Assembly: GCF_028372415.1 (NCBI RefSeq)
Contig: NC_092877.1
Location: 389,496,342-389,560,341 of the forward strand
DNA from: Notamacropus eugenii
Taxonomy: Eukaryota > Chordata > Mammalia > Diprotodontia > Macropodidae
Reading direction: 5' to 3'
Length of the DNA: 64,000 nucleotides
Position 1 is the stretch's first letter. Each line of letters opens with the position of its first letter. Shown one piece after another: positions 11,681 to 24,171 of this stretch. A program made the position numbers and the translations under genes. The notes under the pieces were generated by a model, which had not been told where the DNA came from, did not search any database, and saw nothing but the letters and a program-made list of their open reading frames with translations.

Positions 11681-13015
11681 GGTGCCCACTAGGATACTGA
11701 GATTATTCACTAGGATAATGGGAGTGAAAAATAAGAGGGAGATTTGGGAGAGGAATCAAGAATGGCTGGCCCAGAACCCTCCTCATAGTGGAAGTTCTGG
11801 GAGGAACTAACCAGTGGAAGGGACTGGGAAACAGAAGGAACTTCAAGGATAAGAAGTTAACCTACTTGGGTGAGGAGAACTTTTGAAGTCTTAAGGCAGA
11901 TGAGGCATGGTGATGGAGTAAAGGGAGTCCAGAGAAGAAATAGTGGTCATCTTGGGGTGCTCCTGAAAATAGAGGTTTCAGTGGGAGAAGGGGACCAAAG
12001 GGGCAGAGAGAATTTTCAGCATGAGAAGGCCACAGGAACTAAGAGGACTTAGAAGAGCAGGACTGAGAAGGCAGCAGGGATATGGTGGTCAAGTTTAGGG
12101 AGGGGTAATCAGAATGAAGAAAAGATTGGACAGAGGGCTACCCTGAGGCTTCCCCAAAATGGAGAATTAGGGAAGGAAATCACCACTTGTGGAAGGGGAC
12201 CACAGGAGTGGAAACAAGAAAGTCTACAAAGGAAAGTTAACAAGCCATTTTGATATAAATAAAGATTACGTGAAGGGGGATAAAATGAAACAAGATAGGA
12301 AAGGGAATTGGAGGAATGATTGTAGACATATTCAGAGACCAAAGAGAGATGAGTGGCTTTTGTTTTACAACCATTAGAAGGTAGTGAAGGTTTTTGAACA
12401 AGGAAGTGTCATGAAGTAGAGAGGAAAAAGACTCGAGGTGGGGAGTTCCTTTGGAAAGCAATTGAAATGCTCCCTCTGTCTCAATCAAGATACAGAAAGA
12501 AATGTACATTTATGGACATGGCCAATTGTGAGTACTTGTGTTGTTCGATTATGCATATCGGGTGCAAAGGGTTTGTTTTTATTTTTTCAATGAGAGGAGG
12601 AGGATGAAGGGGGAAAACGAATTAAAAATTTTAGTTGCAAAAGTTGTTTGAATATCCGACGTGAAGGGCGATGAGGATTTAAACTAAAGACAGTAGTTTA
12701 GGGAAAAGGGAGAAGGAAACAGATGACGATTTTCATTCTCTTTCTGTTCCCTCTTTCCTTTTACATGTGCAGAAATACATTTGATATTTATTGGCATATC
12801 CATCCATGCACCAAACATTTAAGATCTTATGAGGGCCAACTATTGGTAAGAACTTCTGATAGCTAGTGCATTTCCACAGAAAATCAAATACACACAAATA
12901 TGCATAAAACAAACCCTGGTATTGTAAGAGACTTGAAGCCCTTTACACCCTGATTCTGTAGGTACTCCTGGCTGAAGAGGATCTCCCTGATGTAATCCAG
13001 CTCCCTGCACAGTGA
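11681..13015. other. Purine-rich unassigned segment
   Basis: From about 11690 to 12430 the plus strand is strongly purine-rich. Similar phrases recur (gggagaaggggaccaaaggg near 11980, gtggaaggggaccacaggag near 12190), which hints at a very old internal repeat. No gene or known family was recognised. Confidence 0.45.
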
Positions 13016-13019
13016 TGTT

Positions 13020-13180
13020 AGTTCATTTTATGTGTTTCTATAGTGACCCTTTTGTTAGTTAATTAGAATCCTTGAGGGCAGGGATGGTTCCCTTGTGTTC
13101 TACCCTCAGTGCTTGGCTCAATTCCTGAAACATAAGTAGCTTTATTAATATTTATTAACTGATTTATTAATACTGATTAT
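13020..13180 (+). repeat. L2-like LINE 3' end fragment
   Basis: The wording tagaatccttgagggcaggg, then cctcagtgcttggctcaatt and aacataagtagctttattaa is that of an L2 3' terminus. It is a short old fragment. Confidence 0.6.
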
Positions 13181-13600
13181 TTGATTGATTCTCAGTGCTG
13201 GCTTAGAAAAGTGTCTTCAAAGCCCCTCCAGGAAGTTGTGTTTGTTAATCCTGACACCACAGGCCTCCCTCCTGTCCCTGAATGGTCACTGGGAGCCCTT
13301 ATCTGTGGTAAGACTGTAACTGTATAGATAATCAGTTCAATATGTCATGAACCATTTCCCAAATGAGTAGAGTTTAAAAGAACAACATCCTATCCCTAAC
13401 ACCAACCTTCCTGCCCTGTAGGGCAAAGGTATGTGAGAACATCTCTGTAAAGACCTGAAGGAGGCATTCCCAACAGGATCAAGTGACATCAAGGGGGTGA
13501 GGAGAATACTTGAAAATGCTCACAGTCTGTGTTTTTCTACAGTTCCCTCTGACTCTAGTGTCATTTCTTCTCCTCAAGACAACAAGAATGTGAGTAATAA
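13181..13600. other. Spacer upstream of the V1R pseudogene
   Basis: No gene or repeat was recognised between the L2 fragment and the V1R relic. Confidence 0.4.
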
Positions 13601-13609
13601 TGAGAAATT

Positions 13610-14519
13610 ATGAGCATCATCTTCTCTCAGACAGGAATTGGGGTCCTAGGGAATTCCTTTCTTACTTCTCTCTTCATCTTCATGTATCTCACTGGACAGT
13701 CTGAGACCCATGGAGTAATCTCACTGAGATCACGTTGGCCAACTGCTTGCTACTTCTCCCTAAAGGAGTCCTTCAGATAATGCCAACTTTGGTTCTGAAG
13801 AATTTCCTTGATGATCTTGGTTATAAAATCATCTTATCCCTTCAGAAAGTATCCTGGGGTCTTACCCTCACCATCACTTGCCTCCTGAGTGTCTTTCAGG
13901 CCATCAACCTTACTCCTAGCAGTTTCCGTTTAGCAGAGCGTAAAGCCAGAGCTTCAAAGTAGATAATTCCCTCCAGTCTCTTCTCTTGGACTTTCCACCT
14001 ACTTTTAAATGTCTTCATTGCTTTGGGAATGAAAGGACCAAGGCACACAGGGAATAGCACTGAAAGTCAACATCTTGAATATTGTTGTTATGTATCTGAT
14101 CCAAGATATCAAGCTATCCTGCTTTCAATCATATTCTCTTTTCCTTATGCTGTGTGTTTGGGGCTCATGGCCTTTGAAAGTGACTACATGGTATTTCTTT
14201 GGTATAATAATCACAAGCAAGTCCAACAAATTCACATTTCTTCCATTTCTTCCAGAACCTCCCTGAAATGAGGGCCATCCAAACCATCCTGCTGCTGGTG
14301 AGTGCCTTTGTCTCCATTTACTCACTCAGCTCCATCTGCACAGCATATATGCATTTTAGGAAAACTTCATTGTGGTGGACACAGACCTCTGCCTTCCTGA
14401 CTTTGAGTTTCTCAGCTTTTAACCCCTATTTGCTTATCAGCAAGGACTCAGAAGTTCCCAGGTACATCTGTACTATTTGCAGGAGGAAAAGATCACATTC
14501 AGCCCTAGCACTAGATTAA
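13610..14519 (+). pseudogene. Vomeronasal type-1 receptor (V1R) pseudogene
   Basis: A single-exon seven-transmembrane pheromone-receptor relic. TM1 reads FSQTGIGVLGNSFL. The TM2-TM3 part reads ANCLLLLPKGV, FLDDLGYK and TCLLSVFQAINLTPSS, the last being the V1R signature. TM5 follows near 14110-14200, TM6 reads TQ-like IQTILLLVSAFVSIYSLSSI, and the TM7 and tail part reads AFNPYLLISKDSEVPRY. It spans about 300 codons, the usual V1R size. It is broken by a frameshift between 13690 and 13735, an in-frame TAG at 13960-13962 where the family usually has Tyr, and a one-base shift near 14262. In life V1Rs act in vomeronasal neuron membranes. No intact V1R is seen nearby. Confidence 0.93.
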
Positions 14520-15649
14520 CATCCTGTACTTAGGGTGACCCTATAAAAACTCCAAGCAGAGGAGAGGAATGAAACTTGAATCTGTCCCTTGATATTAAAC
14601 TTGGCTCCCATATACTAGAAGCAAGTAAAGCTTGAGGTGATTGATCATGGGTGTAGGGAGTGAAAAAACTCAGGCTGATGATTCTTGGGTAGTAGAAAAC
14701 TACTTTTGGGATTCCCAACTCCTTCCTACCCCAGGTGCCCCCTGACTCTGTAACTGTGCACTCCAGCCCACTGGAGCAGGAAGTGCCAAGGTTTCCAAAA
14801 GAAAGGGGGTAACTCCAGGGTCTTGGCTGCCTGTAGTCAAGTGCGGTCATCCCCCTCTACCACCAGTTTCCTCTGCATAGAGAGACCCCATTGCGTCGGT
14901 TGCCCACAGTGGAGAACAGTTAGAACGCTAACCCTAACCCTCCAATTCTAACCCTAAATGCACCCCACTAGTCAAGAACCATCAAGCACCTCAAACCTTG
15001 GTTTCCACTGGCCGGAGATGCCAATATATGGGTTGCCTACAACCTTGTACAGTCCCTCCCTTCGAACCTTGATTTCTTCTCACTGGGACTGAGATCTGAA
15101 TTTGGTTGGCATTCCAATTGTTGAAGCCAGGTGTATGATTCACTTGGGAGTAACAACCTTTTTCATTGTGGGAGACAATGCTTACTACTGGTCACATGTC
15201 TGATCTACCCATTTCAAGAGTGCGGTACGGTTGCAGACATCATATTCTGACTAAGGAAGTTGTAAGGGATCCCTGTAATCTCAATGGAGTAGATGCTTTC
15301 TTTGGGGGCAAGGTATCTTTAGCCACAGAAAGGGCCTGATTTATATGTAGAGCCCACTGCTCAAGAGTAGGGTAGTTTTACAGCACACATGCATGGTAGC
15401 TGTATACTCTTCAAGTACCGGTCTTTAAATAAAACAACAAGATCCAGTGAGATGGCCAGATCACACAGATTATGGTGGTGATGATGAGTGCACAGGCTCT
15501 GTAGCTACATTCAATCCAGTCATGTAAGATACACTCACAAGGGCCTGAGCATCATAGGGGTGTAAATAACCAATGGTCTGGGGCTGTTCAATGTATGGCA
15601 GTTCAGACCTCATGTTAAGAGCACCACAACCTCAGTCATCTCCCACTAT
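14520..15649. other. Intergenic DNA without a recognised gene
   Basis: Mostly unique-looking sequence. It contains a few ctaaccctaaccct-like units near 14926-14956, too few to be an interstitial telomere. No coding or RNA gene was recognised. Confidence 0.5.
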
Positions 15650-16825
15650 TCCTATATATTTTAGAAATCAGACCTTTATCACATATACTGGTTGCAAAAA
15701 TTCTTTCCCAGTTTTCTGCTTCCCTCCTAATCTTGGTTGCATTGGGTTTGGTTATGCAAAAACTTTTCAATTTAATGTAATCAAAATTATCCATTTTGTA
15801 TTTCATAATATTTTCTCTCTCTTGTTTAGTGAAAAATTTTTCCATTCCCCATAAATCTGATAAATACATGATTCCTTGCTCGACTAATTGGTTTATAGTA
15901 ACAATCTTTATACCAACATCATGCACCCATTTAGACTTTATTCTTGTATATGGTGTCAGGCATTGGTCTATGCATAGTTTTTGCCACACTGTTATCCAGT
16001 TTTCACAGCAAATTTTGTCGAAAAGTAAGTTCTTATCCCAGAAGCTAAGGTCCTTGGGTTTATCAAACAGTAGATTGTTATATTCATTACCTCCTGTATC
16101 TTGAGTACCTAGCATATTTCAGATGTCTACTGTTCTGTTTCTTAGCCAATACCAAGTGTTTTTGATGATTGCTGCTTTATAATATAATTTGAGATCTGGT
16201 AGTGCTAGGCCACCTTCCCTAGCATTTCTTTTCATTAATCTCCTTGATATTCTGGACCTTTTGTTCTTCCAGATGAATTTTGATAATTTCTTTCCAGCTC
16301 TAGAAAATAATTATCTGATAGTTTAATTGGTATGGCACTGAATAAGTAAATTAATTTAGGTAGAATTTTCACTTTTATTATATTGGCTCGGCCTACCCAA
16401 CATCAGCTGATGTTTTTCTACTTATTTAGATCTGAATTTATTTGTGTGAAAAGTGTTTTTTAATTGTGTTCATATAGTCCCTGGATTTGTTTTGGCTGGT
16501 AGACTCTCAAATATTTTATAGTGTCTGCCCTAGCTTCAATGGGATTTCTCTTTCCATCTTTTGCTGCTGGACTTTGTTAGCAACATATAGAAATGCAGAA
16601 GATTTGTGTGGGTTGATTTTGTAACCTGCAACTTTGTCAAGGTTGTTTATTATTTCAAGTAGCTTTTTGCTTGAATCTCTGGGATTCTCTAAGTATATCA
16701 TCATATCATTTTCAAAGAGTGATAACTTAGTTTCTTCTTTGCCCATTCTAATTCCTTCAATTTCTTTTTCCTCTCTTATTGCTACAGCCAATATTTCTAA
16801 TATCATATTGAATAATAGTGGTGAT
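15650..16825 (-). repeat. Long antisense L1, 3' portion (ORF2 C-terminal half)
   Basis: The minus strand encodes L1 ORF2 pieces: MLGTQDTGG, SFWDKNLLFD, KSKWVHD, YKMDNFDYIKLKSF and ISKIYR near 15650-16115. The catalytic-loop relic FENDMMIYLENP, in place of FADD, lies within 16516-16845. Homology to other L1s stops at 15650, before the ORF2 C terminus and any poly(A), so the 3' end was lost. The element continues beyond the LTR inserted at 16826-17432. Confidence 0.9.
16820..16825. repeat. Target-site duplication (left) of a solo LTR
   Basis: ggtgat, repeated at 17433-17438 right after the LTR. Removing the LTR and one copy restores continuous L1 sequence. Confidence 0.9.
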
Positions 16826-17432
16826 TGTTGGGACTGGAAGCTCAATTCCGTGTGGACAGTCTCGGGCAGGTAAAAGTGGGACTTCTAAATCTTAGAGTCT
16901 TACGAGGCCCTCCATGAACAGCGGGGGTTCGAGAAGGTCAGACCGAGCTAGCTCGGCTAGCTCGGGTATTTCCGCCTCTCCCCTGGAGATACCTGATGGG
17001 TGGAGTCTCCCTGCCCTCGAGGTCGTCCCGGATTGGAGCACACCTAGTTACCTAACAGCATGGTATTGAGATGCAAACTGTGTGGCTGAAGATTAAGTAG
17101 GATTCAGGAAGCCTAAAAGCGCTTTTAGCACGTGTGGAGCCAAAGAGAAAAGTAGGGCTCCGCTTCTTTTCTTTCCTCTCTCCCCTCCCCCTCTCTCCCC
17201 GCTTGTACTTCTACTTCCATTCCCTTAAGCTTAGCCTTCTTAGGAAATCTCCCCCTCTTCGTCCTAAGAAAGAAGAGCCCCTGCACTTGTAACCGAAACC
17301 CTGTAATAAAGCTCAACCCCTGTTTGACTCTGGAACGTCCTTTCTCTCATATGTGCATCCGGCGTGGCCAGCCGAAGACCTGGACAGGTAAGAAAGACTC
17401 GGGTAGCCCAATACAGGCCTCTAGGCTTGCCA
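16826..17432 (+). mobile_element. Solo LTR of an endogenous retrovirus, nested in L1
   Basis: A 607-bp element that begins TGTTGGGACT and ends CTTGCCA, flanked by the 6-bp repeat ggtgat. A plus-strand AATAAA near 17303-17308 marks the R/U5 region, so the LTR reads left to right. No internal retroviral sequence adjoins it, so it is a solo LTR left by LTR-LTR recombination. The 6-bp duplication suits a beta-like (class II) retrovirus, though the family is inferred. It is younger than the L1 it interrupts. Confidence 0.9.
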
Positions 17433-17438
17433 GGTGAT
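17433..17438. repeat. Target-site duplication (right) of a solo LTR
   Basis: ggtgat, the partner of 16820-16825. Confidence 0.9.
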
Positions 17439-20400
17439 AATGGACATCCTTGTTTCACCCCTGATCTTATTGGAAATGCATCTACCTTGTTAAAGTTTTA
17501 GGTAGATCCTGCTTATTGTCTTATGGAAAATTCCACTTATTCCTAGGCTCTCCAGTGTTTTCAATAGGAATTTGTGTTGTATTTTGTTAGAAGCTTTTTC
17601 TGAATCTGTTGAGATAATCATGTGGTTTCTGTTAGTTTTGTTGTTGATATGATCAATAATGCTAATAGTTTTACTAATATTGAACAAGCCCTGCACTCCT
17701 GGTATAAATCCTACCTAAACATAATGTATTATTCTGGTGATAAGTTGCTGTATTCTTTTTGCGAAAATCATATGTAAAATTTTTGCATCTATATTCATTA
17801 CAGAAATTGATCTATAATTTTCTTTCTCTGTTTTGATTCTTCTTGGTTTAGGTATCAAACCATATTTGTATCATAAAAAGAATTTGTGAGGACCGCTTTT
17901 TCTCCAGTTTTACCAAATACACTATATAGTATTGAAATTAATTATTCTTTAAATGTTTTATAGAAATCACTTGTTAATCCATCTGGCCCTGGAGTTTTTT
18001 TTCCTAGGGAGTTCATTGATGGCTTGTTCCATTTCTTTTTCTGAGATAAGGCTATTTAAGTATTCAACTTCCTCTTCTGTTAATCTGGGCAATTGATATT
18101 TTTTAAAATAATCACCCATCTCATTTAGATTGTCAAATTTATGGGCATAGAGTTTGACGAAGTAATTTCTAATTATTGTTTTAATTTCCTCCTCATTGGA
18201 GGTGAGTTCACCTCTTTTAGTTTTGATATTGGTTATTTGGTTTTCTTCTTTCTTTTTTTAGTCAAATTGACCCAAGAATTTTCAGTTTTATTGGTTTTTT
18301 CCATAAAGCCAACTCTTAGTTTTATTTATTAGTTCAATAGTTGTCTTAATTTCTATTTTATTAATCTCTCTTTTATTTTTCAGTATTTCTAATTTGATAT
18401 TTTCTTGAGGATTTTCAGTTTGATCTTTTTCTAATTTTTTCAGTTACATGCCCAATTCATTGATCTCCTCTTTAGCTATTCTATTCATATAAGCATTCAA
18501 AGACATAAAACTTCTGTTTAGAGCTTCTTTTGCCATATCCCTTAAGAGTTGGTAGGTTGTCTCATTATTGTCATTGTCTTGAATGAAATTGTTGATTGTT
18601 TCTATGATTTGTTGTTAAACTCACTCATTTTTTAGGATGAGATTATTTAGTTTCCAATTAATTTTTGGTCTATCTTTCCATGATCTTTTATTGCATATAA
18701 TTTTTATTGCATTATGATCTGAGAAAGATGCATTCACTATTTCTGCCTTTATGCACTGAATTGTGAAGTTTTTATGCCTCAGTACATAGTCAGTTTTTGT
18801 ATATGTGCCATGTACCACTGAGAAAATGTGGTACACGGCACATATTTTCTCCAGAAATCTATCATATCTACCTTATTCAGAGTTTTATTCACCTCCTTAT
18901 CTTCTTTCTTGTTTATTTTGAGGTTAGATTTCTCAAACTCAGGAAGGGGAAGGTTGAGGTCCCCCATTAGTACAGTTTTGCTGTCTATTTCTTCCTGTAC
19001 CTCCCTTAACTTCTCCTCTAAGAATCTGGATGCTATAACACTTGGAGCATATATGTTTATTAATGTAATTGCTTCGTTGTCTATGGTGCATTTTAGTAGC
19101 ATATAGTTTCTTTCCTTATCTCTTTTGATTAGATCTATTTCTGCTTTTGCTTTGTCTGAGATTAGGCTTGCCACCTCCTGCTTTTTTTTACATCAGCTGA
19201 AGCACAATATATTCTGCTTCCACCTTTTACCTTTACTCTGTGTATGCCCCAGTTTCAAATGTGTTTCTTGTAAACAACATATTGTTGGATTTAGGTTTTA
19301 ATACATTCTGCTATCCATCTCTGTTTGGAAGAGTTTATCCCATTCACATTCACAGTTATGATTACTATCTGTGTCTTTCCCTCCATCCTCTTTCCCCACA
19401 TGTGTGCTTTTAGTTCTCTCTTCTCCCTTCCCTTCCACAATAGAATTTTAAATTTTGAGCACCACCTCCTGCAGTCTTCCCTTACTTCTTTCAGTCCTTC
19501 TCCCTTTCACTCCCTTTTACCCTAACTACTTCTTTCCTCCCTTTTAGACTCCCGTCCCTTTTCTCTCCCCCTTCCCCTGCTACTCCCTATAGAGCTAGTT
19601 AGCTTTATGTATTTAATTAAGTTTGTTGTTCCCTTCTTGAACCAAATCCTTCCTTGAGTACCTCTCAAGCAATGCTCATCTCCCTCCCCTCTTTCCCTCT
19701 ACTGTAATATAATTTTGTGTCTCTTCCTGTGATGTAATTTAACATTTTCTGCCTTCTCCTTTTCACATCTCCTGTTACCATCCCTTTGCACCCTTAAATC
19801 ACATTTTTATCATGACATCATTTACTTTATACCTGCTTCCTCTATGTATATTCCCTTTATATTTCATAATATATATACAATTTTCAGGATTAACAAGTAT
19901 CCTGTTCCCTTATAAGTATGTAAACAGTTTGCCCCTATGGAGTAACAAGTTTGTTTTTTCCCCCTTTTACCTTTTTATGTCTCTCTTGAGGCCTGTGTTT
20001 GAAGATCGAGTTTTCTATTGAGTTCTGGCCTTTTCATCAGGCAGGTCTGGAAATTCCTTATTTCATTGAATGTCCTTCTCCTTGCCTGTAATATTATGTT
20101 CAGCTTTGCTGGGTAATTGATCCTTGGTTGAAGTCCCAGCTCCTTTGCCTTATGGAATACCATCATTCCATTCCTTTGACCTTTTAATGCAGAAGCTGCA
20201 GAGTCCTGTGTGATCCTGACTGTAGCTCCTCGATATTTGAATGCTTTCTTTCTGTCTGCCTGTAGTATTTTCTCCTTCCCTTGATAGTTCTGGAATTTGA
20301 CAACAATATTCCTTGGTGTTTCTAGTTTGGGATCCCTTTTGGGAGGTGAATGGTGAATTCTTTCCATGATTATTCTGCCCTCTGGATCTAGGACTTCTGG

Positions 20401-21480
20401 GCAGTTTTCCTTGACGATTTCTTGGAAGATATTGTCTAAACTTGTTTTTTCATCATGGGTTTCTGGTAGGCCTATAATTGTTAGATTTTTCTCTCCTGGA
20501 TCTATTTTATGGGTCAGTTGTTTATCCAATGAGATATTTTACATTTTCTTCTGTCTTTTCATTTTCTAGATTTGTTTGACTGACTCTTTATGTCTCATAA
20601 AGTCATTACCTTCTAATTGACCAATTCTAATTTTTATTGAACTGTTTTCTTCAGGTAACTTTTTCATCTCCATTTCCATCTTTCCAATTATTCCTTTTAA
20701 ATAGTTATTTTGTCCAGTTAGTTTTTGTACTTCCCTTTCCATTTGTCCAGTTTCCCTAGTTAGGGTTTATGCTTCCTTTTCCATTTTTCCAATTTTCCTT
20801 TTTAAGGAGCTGTTCTCTTCTCTGAATTCTTTTTTCATACTTTTCCAATCATTGGCCAGTTTTTCTTCTATTTCTCTAATTTGTTTTTTAAAATCCTTCT
20901 TCAGCTCTTCCAAGAGTGCTCTTTGTGCTTCCGACCAGTTTATAGTCCCTTCTGAAGTTTCAGATGGGAGTACAGTCTGAATGCTGACCTCTTTGATATT
21001 CATGTTTTGGTCCTTGTCCCCATAGAAAGATTCTATGACCTTTTCTTTTCTGCTTTGCTTCTTACTTATGCTGATGATAATCACCCTTTTCCTGGCTTTT
21101 TAAGTAGATCTCTGCTTCTAGGGCACAAGGGTCTCTGTTTGACATTCCTTGTGTTGAGAGGACAGAGAGGAAGCTTCAAGCCTTCTGACTATGGAGACTG
21201 AAGGTGATTTCACAGCTGAGGTGGCACTCTGGGGAGACTGAAGCCTCTCCCACTCTGCTGGGCTTACAGAATCAACTTCATTCAGTGGGGGCTGAGATGC
21301 AGGTTTCCTTTGACTAAGGAGGTCTAGAGCTTGGGATTGAAAGACGCTGCTTAGAGCTAGTTTACAGAGTAGGCTTGAAGGGAAGGAATTTCTCCTTGAT
21401 GGAGGACCTAGTGAATAACGTGGGTGGCTGAGATCTAGGGAGAGAGCTGCCACGTCAGTTACACTCTTAGTGGATGAATT
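17439..21480 (-). repeat. Long antisense L1, 5' portion (5' UTR, ORF1, ORF2 N-terminal half)
   Basis: From right to left on the minus strand come a probable 5' UTR (about 21090-21480), then ORF1 with a coiled coil (20767-21084, ALLEELKKDFKKQIREIEEK) and an RNA-binding core plus C-terminal domain (19975-20529, LTIIGLPETHDEK and KYRGATVRITQDSAA). ORF2 follows with an endonuclease part (18779-19174, LINIYAPS and MGDLNLPL) and the start of the reverse transcriptase (17490-17696, [20 protein letters not shown]). Stops and frameshifts break both ORFs. Together with 15650-16825 it covers about 5.2 kb of L1, lacking only the 3' end. Confidence 0.9.
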
Positions 21481-22388
21481 GTCCAGGACATCAGATAACA
21501 CTGCAAAAACCTGGGTTGAGGAACAACTACATTGGAGAACAACACCTGATGAAGGCAGTGAAGGTCAGAATGGACAACTGGATGAAGAGAATCATGCTTG
21601 ACTGGCAGCAGTTTCTGCAGAGAAGGGGGACATCACTCAGAGATGGGCCACAACTTTACAGGATCCAAACCCAAGTCAACCTCCATGTTCAGTCTATTCT
21701 TCTGGAATGGGACACATGTGTTCCTAAAAATCACTGGGTACAAAAAAACCACACAATAAAAGTCACAAACGTGATGGGAAAATGAGGGCAGGATCACAAC
21801 ACTCAATCTGCATCAGTGACACACTGAAAAAAAAGATTGAAGCCAAAGGAAGGTGGTAGTGCAGTCTTAGGCATTTAAGACTTAGGGTAAGGCTAAGAAA
21901 TGCTCAAACACTGTAGTAAATAGTGACTGAGGGCTGCTACTCAGCCTGTTCCCCAGGACACACCAACCACAGCTGGCAGGGAGTTTTTCTGGGTGGGAGG
22001 CTGGTCTCAGTAGATCACAGCTCCAGGCCACAGTGAAAGGTAGGTAAGGGGGAGAGGCAGATCAGTCTTCCTCAGTCCTCAGGTCCAAATGATCCAAAGA
22101 TTCTATGATAAATGTGGTGCTTTGTCCTTACAAAGTCCCAAAGTTGGCTTGTGGATGAAGACCGCAGCTTGGGAGTTGTTGGGAAATGGTTCTGTCTTCT
22201 CAGTTTCTCAAAAATGAAAGTGTTCACATAAGCAAACACAAAATTCAAGTGTGTTCAGTCATTCTCTATCAGTCACACTGGAACAAATTCACATCCTCAG
22301 AATGAGTGTTAGAGTGTTAGAGCAGAACTGACTATGTCCCTTTCTCCCCTCTGGTGTCTCAGTCACTTGACTCCACATGAGCAGTTTT
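21481..22388. other. Spacer left of the segmental duplication
   Basis: No gene or confident repeat family. The last bases (to 22388) do not match the sequence left of copy B, so the duplication boundary is set here. Confidence 0.5.
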
Positions 22389-22650
22389 CCTGCCCAGAAT
22401 CTTCATGAATGTTCACTCTTCCACTCCCTACAGTGTGTGTAAGAAAGTATGTTGAGACTCATGGGTGGGGGGTGATGGGATGATTTCATTTTTCTCAGTA
22501 TTTCATTAAAATGCCTTCACTTTGATCTAAACATGATCAGATGTGAACTGACCAAAGCAAAACCCATGAGTAAAGGTTGAGGACATAGGGTTTGAAGAGG
22601 ATTCTGACCTACCTTGTGTTTGTAGTCTGAGGTGGTCTGCTGAAGGCCAG

Positions 22651-22690
22651 GGAGGTGTGTGTGTGTGTGCACATACACACACACATGCAC
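22651..22690. repeat. (GT)n/(AC)n microsatellite
   Basis: Short GT run followed by an AC run. The matching site in copy B (49282-49346) is a longer GT/GC array, so the locus has changed length since duplication. Confidence 0.8.
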
Positions 22691-22739
22691 ATACCATGAC
22701 CTACAGATACGTTTGGTTTAACTTCTCCATATATGTAAA

Positions 22740-22775
22740 CACACATATACACACACACACACACACATATACATA
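22740..22775. repeat. (AC)n microsatellite
   Basis: An AC/AT dinucleotide array with no associated gene. Confidence 0.8.
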
Positions 22776-23499
22776 TATCACTGTCCTTTACAAAGCAGGT
22801 GGCATTCCATTATTTCTTGGTGTTTACTGTTCCTGATCTTCCTAATATGGGACTGGAGGTGAGGGATGGACCTACAAAAAGAAACAGTCTCCAAGCATCT
22901 AAGAAGCCCCCTTCACCCCATGCGGCTTTGACTGTCCACTGACAGACAGTCCTATCATGCCACATGTCTGTTGTGAGACACGACTCCTGACTGGTGGAAA
23001 GAATGGTGTAAGAAGATTCCAGGTGGGTTTGTTGCCTAAACTAATCTGTGGAGTCCCCAGGGACTGTATTGTTCCTAGTTATTCCTGATATCCTTTCATG
23101 TAGTATTGATGGGTTTGGGATTCAACTGTCAGACTAAGTTAATTGAGGCTGAGGCAGAACTGCTCCTCTTCTCCTCACTGTGGAAGAGGGCTTTCATCCT
23201 GAATCATAAAACTATTCTGAACCCTAGGTGTCAAATACTTGATGGGTAATACATGGTTATAATTCCAGCCTGATACCCTTGGCAAGGGAGTAAGCCGCTA
23301 CTGTCTCTTCTTAGTACCCAACAAAGGTGGACTTCAACTCTCTTCTGAGATGAGGTGCTCAGATCTACCCACAGATCCATTTATCAAGCCATCTACCCAG
23401 TTTTTGATGTACTGTTTTTCCTGCAAGTAGGAATTTGTCCAACAGAATAATTTTTTAAAATTTCCTGGTTTATCAAGAATTTCATATATATGCATGTGC

Positions 23500-23500
<1 letters not shown>

Positions 23501-23538
<38 letters not shown>
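23501..23538. repeat. (AC)n microsatellite
   Basis: Nearly perfect AC array of about 18 units. Confidence 0.9.
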
Positions 23539-23539
<1 letters not shown>

Positions 23540-23689
23540 TTGTTATTTTAGTGATGATCCACTGGATTCTGCCTCAGGATTTTCCATTTTTCCCCCCTAA
23601 AATCTGGTGTTCAGGAGAGATTTTAATTTTAACGAACCAGAGCTACTCTGTCTGACTCTCTCTGTATCTCTCCTCTCCTCTTGTCCTCC

Positions 23690-23815
23690 ATTAACTCATC
23701 TGCAAAGTGAGGTAGAGAATGAAATGACAAACCACCCCAGAGTCTTTGCCAAGAAACTCCAAGTGGGGTCATAAAGAATCAGACCTGACTGCAATGACTG
23801 AACAACAGCAGGGGC
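23690..23815 (-). repeat. CORE-type SINE fragment, antisense (copy A)
   Basis: It contains the antisense words aatgacaaaccaccccagag and caagtggggtcataaagaat, the complement of the SINE wording at 30945-31185 and 43610-43870. The partner in copy B is 49588-49712. Confidence 0.7.
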
Positions 23816-23944
23816 AACAATATGCTGGCACATTGGCACACTTTGGCTCACAACCATTTTGCAACAGGAAGACAAGGTTTTAGTCCCCAGTTTGAGGCAA
23901 CCATAAAAAGAACTATGACAAGTTTAATGGAACATATGGGTCCT

Positions 23945-24165
23945 TTTCCTCTTGCATTTATTAAATGCCTACTCAGTGTCAGGCACGTGCTAAGGACTTT
24001 ACAAGTGTTGTCTCATTTGATTCTCACGACAACCCTGTGAGGTAGATGCTGTTATGACCTCCATTTTACAGATGAGGAAACTGAGACAGAAAGTGAGGAA
24101 GTAGCATGCCCAGGGCAAACAGCTAGGAAGTGTCTGAGGACAGATTTGAACTCAGAATAAAAACC
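23945..24165 (-). repeat. MIR-type SINE, antisense (copy A)
   Basis: It contains tgctaaggactttacaagtg, attttacagatgaggaaact and an acagctaggaagtg stretch, the antisense of MIR-type SINEs. The partner in copy B is at about 49855-50070. Confidence 0.75.
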
Positions 24166-24171
24166 CAGTTG

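Noticed and set aside
14926-14956. ctaaccctaaccct units resembling telomeric repeat
   Set aside because: Only three or four imperfect units; not an interstitial telomere.
23501-23538. Evenly spaced short repeats considered as a CRISPR-like array
   Set aside because: They are dinucleotide microsatellites in mammalian DNA; there are no spacers.
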